From Bedellia somnulentella (taxonomy: Eukaryota; Arthropoda; Insecta; Lepidoptera; Bedelliidae), in contig OY755183.1 of assembly GCA_963576735.1 (NCBI GenBank), forward strand, positions 10,497,213 through 10,561,212: a stretch of DNA of 64,000 bases, given 5' to 3'. Shown here piece by piece: positions 22,511 through 34,700 of this stretch. Position numbers and translations under genes: made by a program. Position 1 is the first letter of the stretch, and every line of letters starts with the position of its first letter. The notes under the pieces are model-generated. The model was not told where the DNA came from and made no database searches. It saw only the letters and a program-made list of their open reading frames with translations.

Positions 22511-23052
22511 TATCGTACTTGATTATCCGCTTAATAATTAGTGTTCATTCATTGGTTGACCATGACGATGTCATTTGAGGGTTCCTTACCATAAAGGAAA
22601 AACAAAACCCTATGGCTGAGTCGCCGCTGTATTTTCTTTTTCAGGTACCGTGCTACATAGAGCCGTTATTTTCTTAAAAGAATGTAAACTATTTATTATT
22701 ATTTTATTTATTTATTATCAGTTAGTGGATGAACTTTATGCTTGCAGAGATATAGAGGCATCTATAACATATATCCATATCCACAAAACTTAAAAAAATG
22801 ATACTACGAAAAATAAACCTTTTGTTTGACAGATGATTGTAGAACTGATATATATTTTGAGCTTAAAATATATTGTAAAGAGGTGTGTGGTTTTTGAGGT
22901 AAATAGAACTGAGCAAAATGACCTATCACTGCACCACGCGTAGAATAATTTCCATTGAAAAGGACGTAAGACGAGGGTAATCAAGAAATTGCAACCGTCG
23001 TATTTGAGTCTTCACTACACGCGAGCTTATGACACATCTGCCTCTTGTTTTA

Positions 23053-23316
23053 TCCTTACTAATATTATAAATGGGAAAGTGAGTTTGTTTGTTTGTTTAT
23101 TTGTTCCGCTTTCACGCCGTAACTACTGAACCGATTGCTTTGAAATTTTGCAAACGTATAGTTAGAAGTTTGAATTAAATAATAGGATACTTTTTATCCC
23201 GAAAAAAATTGATGTTCCTGAGGAAAATCGTGGGAATGAGAAGTTTTCTTATAGTTGTGCTTTATACCGTAATATAACCGAATTTCACACGGGTGAAGCC
23301 GTGGGCGGAAAGCTAG
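23053..23316 (+). mobile_element. Short non-autonomous Helitron
   Basis: The element begins TCCTTACTAATATTATAAAT, ends GGCGGAAAGCTAG, and sits between host A (23052) and T (23317). These are the Helitron hallmarks: 5' TC, 3' CTRR, A/T insertion site. A GC-rich stem (CACGGG / CCGTGG) lies just before the 3' end. It has no coding capacity. The region 22511-23052 before it shows nothing recognisable. Confidence 0.85.
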
Positions 23317-23640
23317 TAATTCATAAATGCGTAATAACATGTATGTAAGTAAGCCTGGATTCTGGTACAACTAGAGATGGGTCGAGGGCATAAAAACATA
23401 TTGGGCAGATTGGGCGTATTGGGTTAAAATGGGCAAAAATGAATTTACGCCGAATAAATGCCCAATCGCTGGGCGGAAAAACTAAACTTTACTTTAAAAT
23501 TAAACGACAAGTGGATCATTATTTTAACAGTGTTTAGCATATACATATACATCAGCGTCATAAAAATAAAGGTATAAGAAGAAAAAAGAAGTTATAATAT
23601 GCCAAATATAGGCATATAAGTACTTTAAATTCTTACTTAG

Positions 23641-23988
23641 ACGACATGATAGTCCAATGGGTAGAATACCCGCCCGTAAACAGACAGGCGTGAGTTCAAA
23701 TCCCGGGTCAGGCCTACACCAAACTGTCTTTTCTAAAGACATATGTGTGGTTAACTTATCATGGTTGTTAACGGTGAGGGAAAACGTCGTGAGGAAACCC
23801 ACATGGCCGAGTTGTACTTAGCCATGTGACAGTGTATTCATTCGTACAAAACGGCGATAGGCCTGCCCCCTATCACGTGAGTTCACTGTCTAAGCAAAAC
23901 GTGGGTACCTACTTTGCACACAAGGTGACGCTGTCACGTGATGTTCAGAAGTATTGGTATCTCTGAACGTTTATGTTATGTTATGTTA
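23641..23988 (+). mobile_element. SINE-B copy, nearly full length
   Basis: It starts with a tRNA-like head: GATAGTCCAATGGGTAGAAT (A box) and GAGTTCAAATCCCGG (B box). The conserved body and a TTATGTTATGTTATGTT tail follow. RNA polymerase III promoter boxes are readable, so it is a tRNA-derived SINE. It is one of the best copies in the window. Confidence 0.88.
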
Positions 23989-24554
23989 ATTTAATCTTAA
24001 CCCAGTTTTACTTTGACCGATTATCATTTATACCCTTACAATAAAAAATCACATTCAATGATATCAAGCTATAGAGTAGCTATAAGATAGTAACTTAAGT
24101 ATAACGAATAATGTAATAGAACAACTAAAAAAGAACTTTTTTTTTTATGATAATTGACATAGTAACGGTATATTCCACTAACAGATTTTTAAAAGTGAAA
24201 ATACTTACGTTCACGCCACTTGTTATACTCAAAGGGGATGAAATAATACTTGGGTATTAGGGCTTTAAACTGACAAATAGTTCGTGTTTAAATAGTAAGG
24301 GTCAATAAGCATCAATAGAAAACTCTTTATTGCGCATCAAAAAGGAGAAATATTTACAAATAAACAGAATTAAATTTTAAAAAGTACAATTGGCGGTCTT
24401 ATCACTAAAAGCGGTCTCTTCCAGACAACCTTTGAATGGAGAGGTCAATAAATTAAAGTTATGTGGGATAGATGTCCAACAACATGGTGTTACTGATAAC
24501 TATGCGTTAATCTACACAATAAATTGATAATAATTTTCTAGTTATTAAATTAAA

Positions 24555-24665
24555 AATAATAAACTATTAACTTCCAAAAGTGGCTAAAAAATTTTAAGAT
24601 CAGAAGAGCAGACTACCGTTTTTAGGGATTTCTAGTAGTGAGTAGATGGATGTATGTATGTATGT
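24555..24665 (+). mobile_element. SINE-A 3' fragment
   Basis: AACTTCCAAAAGTGGCTAAA ... TTTAGGGATTTCTAGTAGTG and a GTATGTATGTATG tail mark the SINE-A 3' end. Regions 23989-24554 and 24666-25096 contain AT-rich DNA without a recognisable gene. Confidence 0.6.
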
Positions 24666-25217
24666 TTTTAAAAACGTAAAGAAAAGCGCTCGTTCTGTAT
24701 TTTTTATTCTATTTATTGTTCTATGCTCTTAGCTTTCATTATGCGTGTGTCTTGTCTTGCCTTGTCATTCGACTTCTTTGAATTCTCAAATGCGCTCATA
24801 GCTTTTCCGTGTTTGCTATTATTTGTTATTATTACCTACTATATTTTTAAACTTCAGATTCACCGTAAATGCACTTTTTGCATTTGCAGCGTAGAACATA
24901 ATAAAATGTATATATTCTACAATTTTTCCCCATTGTATTGTAACAAATTAATGAATTCTTATAAAAAGTATGATCATATTCTTTCATTTAAAAACGTTTG
25001 CGTTTCTGTCCGCAAAACTTCATAAAATGGGTTGGATTGCACCCATTGACTTTTTATGCTAATGGTCCCTATCATGAACCCTATAAGTATTCTCTATCTA
25101 TACTTATAATAAATCTGTAGACAGGTCAATTCTGTACATGAAATATATTTTCAAAATAACCATCAGGTGGTGATTAGGGATCGATACTGATGCCAAAAAT
25201 GCAATCAGTAAAATTTT

Positions 25218-25224
<7 letters not shown>

Positions 25225-25265
<41 letters not shown>
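25225..25265. repeat. TGTC microsatellite
   Basis: About ten TGTC/CTGT units within the Helitron. Confidence 0.95.
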
Positions 25266-25386
25266 GGTTTGTATGTTCCTTATGGAAACAAAAACTACTC
25301 GACGGATTTTAACGAAACTTGGTACAATTATTCTTCATACACTTGCGCAGGTTTTTGTATACTTTTCAGCAGAGTAGTAAAGGGGA

Positions 25387-25623
25387 GTGTAGTGTCGGCT
25401 TAGAATAGCACTACCCCGTTTCTACCGACGGGTGTACGTAAGAGGCGACTAACGGTATTGGGGCTTTTAAGGGATTTTTGGGCGATGCGGCTGGAGACCC
25501 ATCACCAACAACCTTTACTTTACCATCCTTTCCCCACTCAATTTTCCAAATGTGGCTGAGGAATTTCTAATTCCTTAGCTCTGGCTACCCCTTCTAGGGA
25601 TTTATAGCCGTGAGTATATGTAT
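25387..25623 (+). mobile_element. SINE-A, full-length reference copy with 13-bp target duplication
   Basis: Flanked by identical GTAGTAAAGGGGA at 25374-25386 and 25624-25636, which fixes the boundaries and a length of 237 bp. It begins GTGTAGTGTCGGCTTAGAAT and ends GCCGTGAGTATATGTAT. There is no clear tRNA head; GGCTGGAGACCC is only a loose B-box match. The last ~18 bases match the RTE-like LINE tail, suggesting that LINE mobilises it. Confidence 0.92.
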
Positions 25624-26323
25624 GTAGTAAAGGGGAATTTTGGGTAAACGGGAGAAGTTACTCCATTTTCTAAGCTTCCGTCGCGTGTGCAGCCGCAATG
25701 GTTAAACTTACATTGAAATCATGTGTGACGGAAATATTTTTCATAAAATTATCTAAAAAAAAATCCTCAGCAGTTTATGTCTATCTTTTACGGTTGACTC
25801 ACAACAACACGTGTAATTCCTGATAGCTTAGCAGTTCGGATCATTCTGATTATATTTGTTTACTCTTACGTTTGTAAACGTCTCACTCATCCCAAATTTA
25901 AAAAAGGTAACATTATTACCTATTCAATAAAAAAAGAATCATAGAAATCGGTAGACAAACACCGAAATTATACATAAAATAAGCCATCGCGCCCGTGATC
26001 AAAACCAAATCTTTACTAATTTACATATAACATACTAGATGGCGCGAGTAGTTGCATCCTAAATCACGTAATGATTTATTTTTTAGATTGTTATAAATAC
26101 TTCATAGCGTTTTATTAAAAAATTTGCTATTAAACGGAAATACTGAACCGTTCATCAAAGCGCATTTAAAATCACCAAACTACACTGTTTAGGGAGTGCT
26201 ATAAATTTAATAAATTGAAAACATTGCGCTGAATTTCACAATGCTTGAGCAGTGACTGAAGATAGAAACCTCAGATATTTAAAAAAACAACGCTACCCGT
26301 GCGAAGCTGGGACGATCCACTAG

Positions 26324-27310
26324 TTCTTTAAATAAAATAGGTCATTTTATAATGATTTTAAACAATAACATCAACAATACTGCATACAATAATGATATTT
26401 TAGAAATAAAAATAAATAAGATTTCTGCCCACGTAATGGACATTTATTAGGCATTTATGGACATCTATTGGGCATAAATCCAATCCGCCCAAAATGCCCG
26501 GGCAAAATCCCATCTCTAGCCGTACAACACTATTTGAACAAAATATGAACATGAACTTTATGCTGGAAGCTGGCATGGCAACCCACCAAATGTCATTTGG
26601 GTTGTGTGTGTTATGTTGTGTATAGTTAAGTCAACTTTAATTTAATTTGTTGTGAAAATAAAATTGTAGATTCGTTTTTGAGCGGATATTAATTTATACT
26701 ATACATGATATACAAATGCCGGTCAAATTAACCGATTTGCGTTCCAAAATAAAATGCTTCTCATAAAGTAGGTAACCGTAAGTAAATATAACTTTTATTA
26801 CTGTAGTTTAAAATTCAATCGATAGCGTAAATACAGCGTATTTTATTTTAATCATTTTGTTTTACCTATTTGAATGTACTAAAATATTTTTTAGCATTGA
26901 TACCTTAATGAAAACCAGTTTTAGATACGATTATGATTAGATGGTGTTTTAGCTCGTCTTCTAACTTAGGTCAAAATCCAAGGCCGCAAGCCGGTTACTT
27001 GACTGATCATCCGCCGGTACCGTGATGTCATTGTGTTACTTTGTATTTAAATATTTGAATAGTGTGTCCTGAGGTCAAGGACTATCCACAAAACTTGATA
27101 CTAAGTTTGAAGGTTCTAAGACATACATGTTAATAAAAAACATTAATGCATCATTTCATACTAATATTTGTTGTTCATCGTAGCTCAGTGTGTTATTATC
27201 ATTGATTGCTTCAACACTTCTCAGGTTGAATGTGCTGGAGTACTAATATTTTAAAATGTTGCTTTCCAGTTGGAGATTTTAAAGAGACAGGATAATTATT
27301 CTCCTTAGAC
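26324..27310. other. 5' flank of the SLC25A17 gene
   Basis: AT-rich sequence without a recognisable gene or element. No convincing TATA box was identified near the start codon at 27311. Confidence 0.4.
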
Positions 27311-28686
27311 ATGGCAACTACATTGTTCAGCTATGAAACTTTGGTTCATGCCCTTGCCGGTGCTACGGTATGTAGTTGATATACAAGAGCAAAGTTGTTG
27401 ACTTGCTTTTGATCTTTTCATTTATATAATATTTTGTACTGTGACATGTTTCAGGGAAGTGTGGTGGGCATGACAGCATTCTATCCACTTGATACTATCA
27501 GATCAAGGATACAAGGTATGTTTTGTAAAGAAATGTTTTCCCCCTTTATTTTTGTTCTAAGAGATATTGATATATACATACATACATATACTCACCGCTA
27601 TAATTCCCTAAACAGAGTAGCCAGAGCTATGGAATGAGGATTCCTCAGCCACTTTTGGAAGTTGAGTGGGGAAAAGATGGTAATAATAAATGGTTTTGGT
27701 GACGGGTCTCCAACCACATCACTCAAAAATCACTTTAAAAGCCCCTATACCCTGAGTCGCCTCTTACGATCACCCACGGGTAGAAATGGGGTAGTGTTAT
27801 TCTAAGCTGACACTACAGATGATTATTCAATATTACATGTGTTGTGAAAATAACCTTCAATAGATGCATTATTGCATGCATACATGTGACTGCAACTATC
27901 ATAAGATCCATTTGAGATATACTTGAATTGCTATAATGGTTTTATTTTATTTTTCTTGCAGTTGAAGATTCTAGTAAATTAAAAGGATCATCATGGGAGA
28001 TATTGTTGAAACTGGCCTCTGAAGATGGTATAGAATCATTATATAAAGGCCTCTTCCCAGTTCTTCAATCACTTTCTGTTTCCAACTTTGTGTATTTTTA
28101 TTCATTTCATTCTTTAAGAAGAATTGTATCTAAAAATCCATCAGCTATTCAAGATTTGCTTTGTGGATTAATTGCAGGTAGTATCAATGTTTTGTTGACA
28201 TCACCATTATGGGTTGTTAATACTCGAATGAAGTTAGAAAAAAATTGTTATCAAAGTCTTTTTGAAGGTCTTTCTGATGTTAGCAAAAAGGAAGGCATAA
28301 AAGGTCTTTGGTCTGGTGTCCTTCCCAGCTTACTCCTTGTTTCGAATCCTGCTATACAATTTATGATATATGAATCTCTGAAAAGAAATTTTATTTCTAG
28401 TGGTTCTCATGGCCATTACAGAGTGTTTCTAATTGGTGCTATAGCCAAAGCCATTGCAACCACAGTTACTTACCCATTACAGTTAGTACAGACTCGATTG
28501 AGAGCTGGAACAAGTATGAAACCATTATTTAAGCGTTTCAAATCACAGCCACTTACCATGTTCCGAGGGTTGGAAGCTAAATTACTGCAGACAGTAATGA
28601 CAGCAGCTCTAATGTTTGCAATTTATGAAAAGGTGGTACGCTTAGTTTTGACTATTATGAGGGTGAGACTTAATAAGAGAAGTTAA
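27311..28686 (+). CDS. SLC25A17: Peroxisomal carrier PMP34 (SLC25A17), join(27311..27367,27455..27515,27962..28686)
   Basis: A mitochondrial-carrier-family protein that, from known homologues, sits in the peroxisomal membrane and exchanges CoA, FAD or NAD-type cofactors with adenine nucleotides. Three exons join in frame to about 280 residues (human about 307). Exon 1 encodes MATTLFSYETLVHALAGAT. Exon 2 carries the first carrier signature FYPLDTIRSRIQ. Exon 3 carries the rest, including the second signature as PLWVVNTRMK, the PMP34-typical form, and the third as TYPLQLVQTRLR. The GLWSGVLPSLLLVSNPAIQF and GAIAKAIATTVTYP blocks are near-diagnostic for PMP34. Splice sites are ACG|GTATG, TTTCAG|GG, CAAG|GTATG and CTTGCAG|TT. 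Intron 2 holds an inverted SINE-A. The gene is convergent with Nup160, whose stop lies 2.9 kb downstream. Confidence 0.93.
27576..27818 (-). mobile_element. SINE-A in intron 2 of SLC25A17
   Basis: The inverted family order is clear: TACATACATATACTCAC at the left, CCACTTTTGGAAGTTGAGTG in the middle, TTCTAAGCTGACACTACAG at the right. It lies antisense to the gene and wholly inside the 446-bp intron, making up more than half of it. Confidence 0.88.
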
Positions 28687-29435
28687 CAAATTTCATGTAT
28701 TGACATGTTTATTGTTAACAGTTTAAATGGTTTTGGTAGAAAAAATATGTGATAACTTTTTTGCTATATAACTTGGGAAAACCTAGTACATAGATATATT
28801 TTGGCTTAACACTGGTACCTTTAATTGATTCAGATTTAATGTTTATATTAAATCTGTAATTAATATTGATAAGGAAAGGCAATTAATATTTAGTGTAAAA
28901 GGTGCCTAGTAGCTGCCAATGCTCAAGTTTACCATTTGCTTGTAAGTTTCATTCCAAATATGTATAATAACTTTACCAAGGTGTTAATTATTGGATGAAT
29001 ATTGAAATTTATATTTTAGATCATTTAATTTTTAAGTTAAGTATTGTTGGAATCTCAAGACAATTTTGGTGAGTTGATGTGTGGTAAATATTTTCATAAG
29101 GTTATCAATTGCCTAAATGTTGATGTTTTAAAAATAATAATATTGGAAATCCCTCATTTTTATAATAATAATATATTTCTGAAGTTAATTATTTGTTTTG
29201 CATTCAATAGGTACTGACTAAAACTATATCGTAATTGGTTGAGTTGTTTTGAATAAGACTAAAAAAATATGTAGATGACCAAATGCTATGCTGACGGTGA
29301 CAAAATTGTGGTCAAGGAAAATGAGGGATTATTGTGATTCCCATAAATAAGTGTAATTTGGATATTTGAGGTTAGTTAATATGTTACTGAATTTAATGTT
29401 TTTTGACATGAATTCCTCATGTGGGGATTATTACT

Positions 29436-29719
29436 CATAAATAAAAGATGTTATTAAAGGAAAGAAAAATTTCGACACTGCATTTGCATTCTATCTGAAA
29501 AGGTAGACAAGTGACCGTCCGAATTAGTTAAAATTCGGAGGTAGGAAACGCAAAACACTACTTGAACGTGTAAAAAAGAAACAAAGGATAGAGAAATTTC
29601 GCGCTGGATGCCAACTGACACAGTTGGCAGAGCGACGGGGGCGTATACCCGAAGGTCGCGGGTTCGAACCCCGCCAGTGTCGAAATTTTTCTTTCCTTTA
29701 ATAACATCTTTTATTTATG
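29436..29719. repeat. tRNA-like element with perfect 45-bp inverted arms
   Basis: Left arm 29436-29480 and right arm 29675-29719 are exact inverted copies; the right arm begins CAGTGTCGAAATTTTTCTTT. Against the right arm lies a tRNA-like stretch (29608-29681): CAGTTGGCAGAGC (D-arm/A box) and a perfect T-arm GCGGGTTCGAACCCCGC. The 5' acceptor strand is not in place, so it is not a standard tRNA gene. Related copies are at 32585 (inverted) and 63275. It is probably a mobile, tRNA-derived family. The stretch 28687-29435 is the SLC25A17 3' flank, with no other feature seen. Confidence 0.75.
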
Positions 29720-29947
29720 TTATGAATATTAAAAATGTTGTAACTGTTTGCATTTGATCAAACTATGTTTTCAAAAAAACTAAAAAGCGAGGAATATATA
29801 AAAATAAAAAAATATAACAAAATAAGTGAGTTTTATACTCGAATGAAGTTAGATTTGTTTTTAACTATTGACCGTTTTGGCAACCCCAATTTCGACAATA
29901 TGTATTAGTTCGTTTCTCTGACTAAGTTCTTTCTAGTAAATCTCTTA

Positions 29948-30120
29948 AGAGCTTATTCCATTTGTCTGAATGAAGACGTCTGAAAGCCACAGAATCTGAA
30001 TTCAGACTAGTGGAATAACGTTCAAACTGAAATTTGTGTAGTGGAATAACAAGCGTCTGCGGCAGTAACTTTGAAGGACGTCTGAATTCAGCAACGACAA
30101 AGTGTAATGGAATAAGCTCT
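29948..30120. mobile_element. MITE, Harbinger-like (TTA target duplication)
   Basis: A 173-bp element with 15-bp terminal inverted repeats (AGAGCTTATTCCATT) and flanking TTA at 29945-29947 and 30121-30123. The 3-bp TWA-type duplication points to the PIF/Harbinger superfamily. It has no coding capacity. The following 30124-31600 is AT-rich, with nothing recognisable. Confidence 0.75.
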
Positions 30121-31606
30121 TTACCTTGTGTAGACGTTTTTCTAAATTATATAATCTGCATTTAATGAAATAAAAATAACTGACAGTAAATGTCGTGTTC
30201 TATGTATCTCTGTACTTATTTTCAAAATATAGTGTCAAGTCAACATACTGTAAAGCTCTTAATTCCAAATATATATCATATTTCAATCAAAATCGCTGCT
30301 ACATAAACTATCAAGGTGTTTTAAATTATAGTAACAAACAGTTAACACTTCCAAAACCAACACCGAGCATAAGTTAATGGACTTTATTTACTCAATTGTA
30401 TGGTGTTTAATACTGCCAAGAGGTTTGATATGTAGAAAAGGCATTTTTTTCTTTGTGTCAACCTTTTATAAGTGGTTCATAACATAATAGTATTATTACA
30501 AAATAATATTCTCAATTGATTACTTAGTTAAAGCATCAATAATTATTACAATCCTCTGGCAGTAGTAATCACAGAGCCATACTTATACAGAACTGTTTAT
30601 TTTGTATGTCACAAATCACTGTATTTCGGCAATAGAACAAAGTGTACGGGTGCAATAGGTGAATTAATTTATCCAATTTATTAGATGACATATTTATAAA
30701 ATGTTAAACATGCTTAGCCAATAAATTATATTTATATCAGGATTGTTTTTCTTAAATTCTCTGTATTTTTTGCATTAGTATTAGTGCTTCAAGAATTTAA
30801 TTTAATGACTGAATGCCTGTTACATTGTTATTAAAGTTGAATCTCTTTCGTGTATTCATGTTAAGATATAATCTCTCTTATATAAAATGTACTCATTGGC
30901 TTCTAATTCTACGAATTTCATACGAAGACTTAAAATAACTCTAGAATGAAATAAACAAAATGGCATTGGAGAAGTAAGGGTGCATCGAAACAGCAGTGAG
31001 GGATTTTCAGTCAAGCCTACAAATAAAACTTCCGAGGCGTCCTTAAAATGGCGTGGTGCAAAGTTTTATATGAACATTAGTCCAATATCTACTTTATTCA
31101 ATAGTTACCATAAGTACATAACATACTTTTAACGTTTTATTTTGACGTCATTTTGTATGGACTTATATTACGACTTAAAAAAGACAATAAAACTTGTTTT
31201 TCATTCACACATAAACTAGCAAAATCCGCATAGTACTTCAATATGCGTCATTTTGTAGTCACCATTCTTATTTGTTTAATTGGCTGTGAAAATCCCTCCT
31301 AATTTTTTGGCAATTTACTATTGTTACGCAATATCCAATGAAGGAAATCGAAAAATGTAACCTTATGTGATTGTGCTGTATTTTGTTGCTTCACAAATAA
31401 TATCGTCACTAGGACCATACAGTAATCCATGCAAGATAATAAAGAAATGAAGTTTTTAAGCTTGCCAAAGATTTCTATGAGTAAACTTAATGTTATTTAT
31501 CGAAAATTGTGTCATGCTACTATTTATTGGGTATATTATGAAATAAATAATAATTATGCAAAAAATTGTTTTATTCATTATCATTTTCTTAACACATGCC
31601 ATTATT

Positions 31607-31708
31607 TCATGTTGCCACAGGGAATTGTATTCTTAACTTCATATCTTCAGACGTACGTTCAATGACATCCATGTACTCTTTTACCACCTGGTTTAACTCT
31701 GCAAGCAC
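31607..31708 (-). CDS. Nup160: Nup160 last exon
   Basis: Acceptor TATCTTTCCAG| precedes VLAELNQVVKEYMDVIERTS... and the protein ends PVAT at a TGA (31607-31609). It aligns with the human KILDKLEDYQQKVDKATRD end. It starts in phase 0, matching the donor of 34618-34818. Confidence 0.88.
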   Translation of the reverse strand: MLAELNQVVKEYMDVIERTSEDMKLRIQFPVAT

Positions 31709-34700
31709 CTGGAAAGATATGATTTTAGATTAAATAACTCTTTACAAATAAAAATACACATCACATTGTTCAACAGTTAATTGTATAGCCCTCTTGCCTG
31801 ATAAACAACCGTGATAGCTCTTGGGTAGAACACCCGCTTTTTGTGCAGACAGGCATCATCAGAACTCGGATCGAGCCTACACCAATTTGTGTTATCTATA
31901 GCCATTTGTGTGATTAATTTATCATGGTAACTAAGTTGAGGGAAAACATCGTGAGGAAACACGCATGGCTAACTTCTACTTCGTAATGTGTCAGTTTTCG
32001 TGCAGAACGGCAATAGGTCTACCCCCTATCACCTTAATACACTGTCCAAGGAAAATATGGGTACTCTGCATATCAGGTGACAATGTCACGTGATGTTAAG
32101 AAGTATTCGTACTTCTGCCAACCACTTTGGGGATAAACAGCGTGAACCTTTGAATCGCTTTAGAAGATTGTTACAAAGCGAGCAACCATAAACGCTGTTT
32201 GGAATAATGAACTATTATGACATTCAATAGTCTGCTAACACGTACTTGGCCAGCATAGTGGACTATGACCAAATCCCCCTCTACAAAGTAGCCTCGCGCC
32301 AACTGTTCTTGTTCCTACGCTCATGTATGACAGTGGATGTTGGGTATGGTAAAAGAAGCATGAAAGTTGAGTGAATGCAGTAGAGATGAGGTCCCTCAGA
32401 AAAGTTTGTAATGCTAGGTTATGTGATCGAGTGAGAAATTGCGTGATTCGTGACAGGTGCGGCGTGAAAGATGATTGTAAAAAATATAGAAGAGGGAATG
32501 TTGAGATGCTTTGGGCACATTTGGACCAAAAAGAGTGTGCTTAAAAAATGCAGGCATCCGATGTATGAAAAGGAGAGAAAAAAAATAAAGGAAAGAAAAA
32601 ATTTTACACCGGCGAGGATCGAACCCGCGACCTCGGGTATACGCCCCCGTCGCTCTGTCGCCTTTATTTATTAGTCATAATCCCCACATGAGGTTTTCAT
32701 GAACAAAAACATTCAAATTATGAAGCTAGAGAGGTTTGCCAGGATCGTACAAAGTGGGGATCGATAGTCCTTAGCTACCCCAATGGGAACTAATGGCGTG
32801 CGTATATGTATGTGTTGGGTGATTTGGCAAGACCCACTATACTTTTATTTTACAATAGTTTCCCTTTTCAAGTTCCAAACGTGGAAACGAAACGTTATTT
32901 AAATACAATAAAAAAAAACAATTTAACCGCAGCATTTATTCAGAATATGAATTTTCTGTTGTCTGTACAACATGCGTATAAAGTAAATTAAAACACGAGA
33001 AGGTTGATAGTCAAAGAAAACAAAAATTGATTTATATAATTAAAGTCTATACTATAGTTAATATTGATAATTGAGCTGAAATTTACAGATGATGTAATAA
33101 AACTGTAGTTTTGGTTTTCATATGCCATTTTTTCCTGATGACGCAAAAATTAAGTAAAGAAAAAACAATACACTATCGCACTGTGAAGTAGGTTATTAAT
33201 TTTAAATAAAACCTCACAAGTCTGATAACAACCTGTTTAACATGTCCAAATTCAGTGCAGTAAACATCACTCTGCGAGCGCGTTTTGTGAAATGATACAA
33301 ATATTACGATGATATAGCTGTGTAGTGTCAGCTTAAAACAACATTATCCCATTTTTTCTGCGGGTAGCTTAAGAGGCGACGGAGGCGAAGAGTATTGGGT
33401 CTTTTAAGTGTTTAGAGACCCATCACCAGGTTTTTTTTTTCTATCTTTTTCTTAAGAGCCTTTCAAACGCTGAGGGATTACAATAACATAAACTATATAT
33501 ATTAAATAGACAGAATGAAAATTACAGAAACTTCCTACAAATTTTCCTCCTGTAAATTCTGTTTCCGTAGGAATATATTTGTGTTTATCTAAAGCACTAA
33601 ATCTGCCAAATTTAAGTTGACTGGATTTTGTCAGTGAGTCAGTTACAGCAAGCCTCCGTTGCCTGCACTACGCGACCGTTGGCAAAATTCCTGATATATA
33701 TTTAATAATAATAATACACAACTTCATTCAAACAGGATCTCTCGAATGATGTCTCAGTTCAGCTCTTAGCAGGTCTGCGGCGGCCGGGTTAGACAGCGCT
33801 GTGACGTAGCGACACGCGTCACGCAGCGCCATGCAGCACGCTTATATTGCCTCTACTGAGCCACGATTGTTTCCTAATATAGATACATACCTCCATACAA
33901 ACAGGTTCCCTCGAATGATGTCTCACTTCAGCTCGCAGCAGGTCGGCGGCGGCCAATGGCACAGCGGCCGGGGGAGACAGCGCGGTGACGTATCGACACG
34001 CGTCACGCAGCGCCATGCAGCAGGCCTGTATAGCTTCTACTATTGGATGTTTGTTTCCTAATACAGATACAAACCTCCATACAAACAGGGTGTCTCGAAT
34101 GATGTCTAAGTTCTGCTCTTAGAAGGTCAGCGGCGGCCATCGGCACGGCAGGCGGGGGCGAAAGCGCGGTGACGTAGCGACTAGCAGCGCCATGCAGCAT
34201 GCTTGCATAGCTTCTACTATTGGTCGTTTGTATCCTAATACAGATACGCACCTCCATACAAACAGGATCTCTCGAATGATGTCTCAGTTCAGCTCTTAGC
34301 AGGTCTGCGGCGGCCAACGGCGCAGCGGCCGGGAGAGACAGCGCGGTGACGTACCAAAACGCGTCATGCAGCACGCTTATATTGCCTCTACTGAGCAACG
34401 ATTGTTTCGTTATATAGATACACAGCTCCATACAAACAGGATCTCTCGAATGATGTCTTAGTTCAGCTCTTAGCAGGTTTGCGGCGACCAATGGCGCAGC
34501 GGCCGGGGGAGATAGCGCGGTGACGTGCCGACACGCGTCACGCAGCGTCATGCAGCACGCTTATATTGCCTCTACTGAGCAACGACTGTTTCCTAATATG
34601 GATCTAATAATACACACCTCCATACAAACAGGATCCCTCGAATGATGTCTCAGTTCAGCTCTTAGCAGGTCTGCGGCGGCCAATGGCGCGGCGGCGGGGG

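Larger units (their letters stand above)
25097..26323 (+). mobile_element. Non-autonomous Helitron carrying a SINE-A
   Basis: 5' end TCTATACTTATAATAAATCT after A (25096); 3' end GGGACGATCCACTAG before T (26324), with a GC stem (CCCGTGCGAAGCTGGG) just upstream. The 5' terminus matches that of the Helitron at 51932-54147 (its inverted copy starts TCTATACATATAATAAATCT). The element contains a TGTC microsatellite (25225-25265) and a later SINE-A insertion. There is no Rep/helicase coding sequence. Confidence 0.82.

Noticed and set aside
24723..25025. A 100-codon plus-strand frame in AT-rich DNA
   Set aside because: Low-complexity hydrophobic composition, no family resemblance, no splice or promoter context.
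29608..29681. A functional tRNA gene
   Set aside because: The T-arm is perfect but no 5' strand pairs with the CAGTGTC acceptor end, and the anticodon arm is poor; related copies are clearly repetitive.
34003..34551. A 182-codon minus-strand frame as an independent gene
   Set aside because: It is run-on reading through decayed copies of the Nup160 penultimate exon, mixing exon and former intron sequence.
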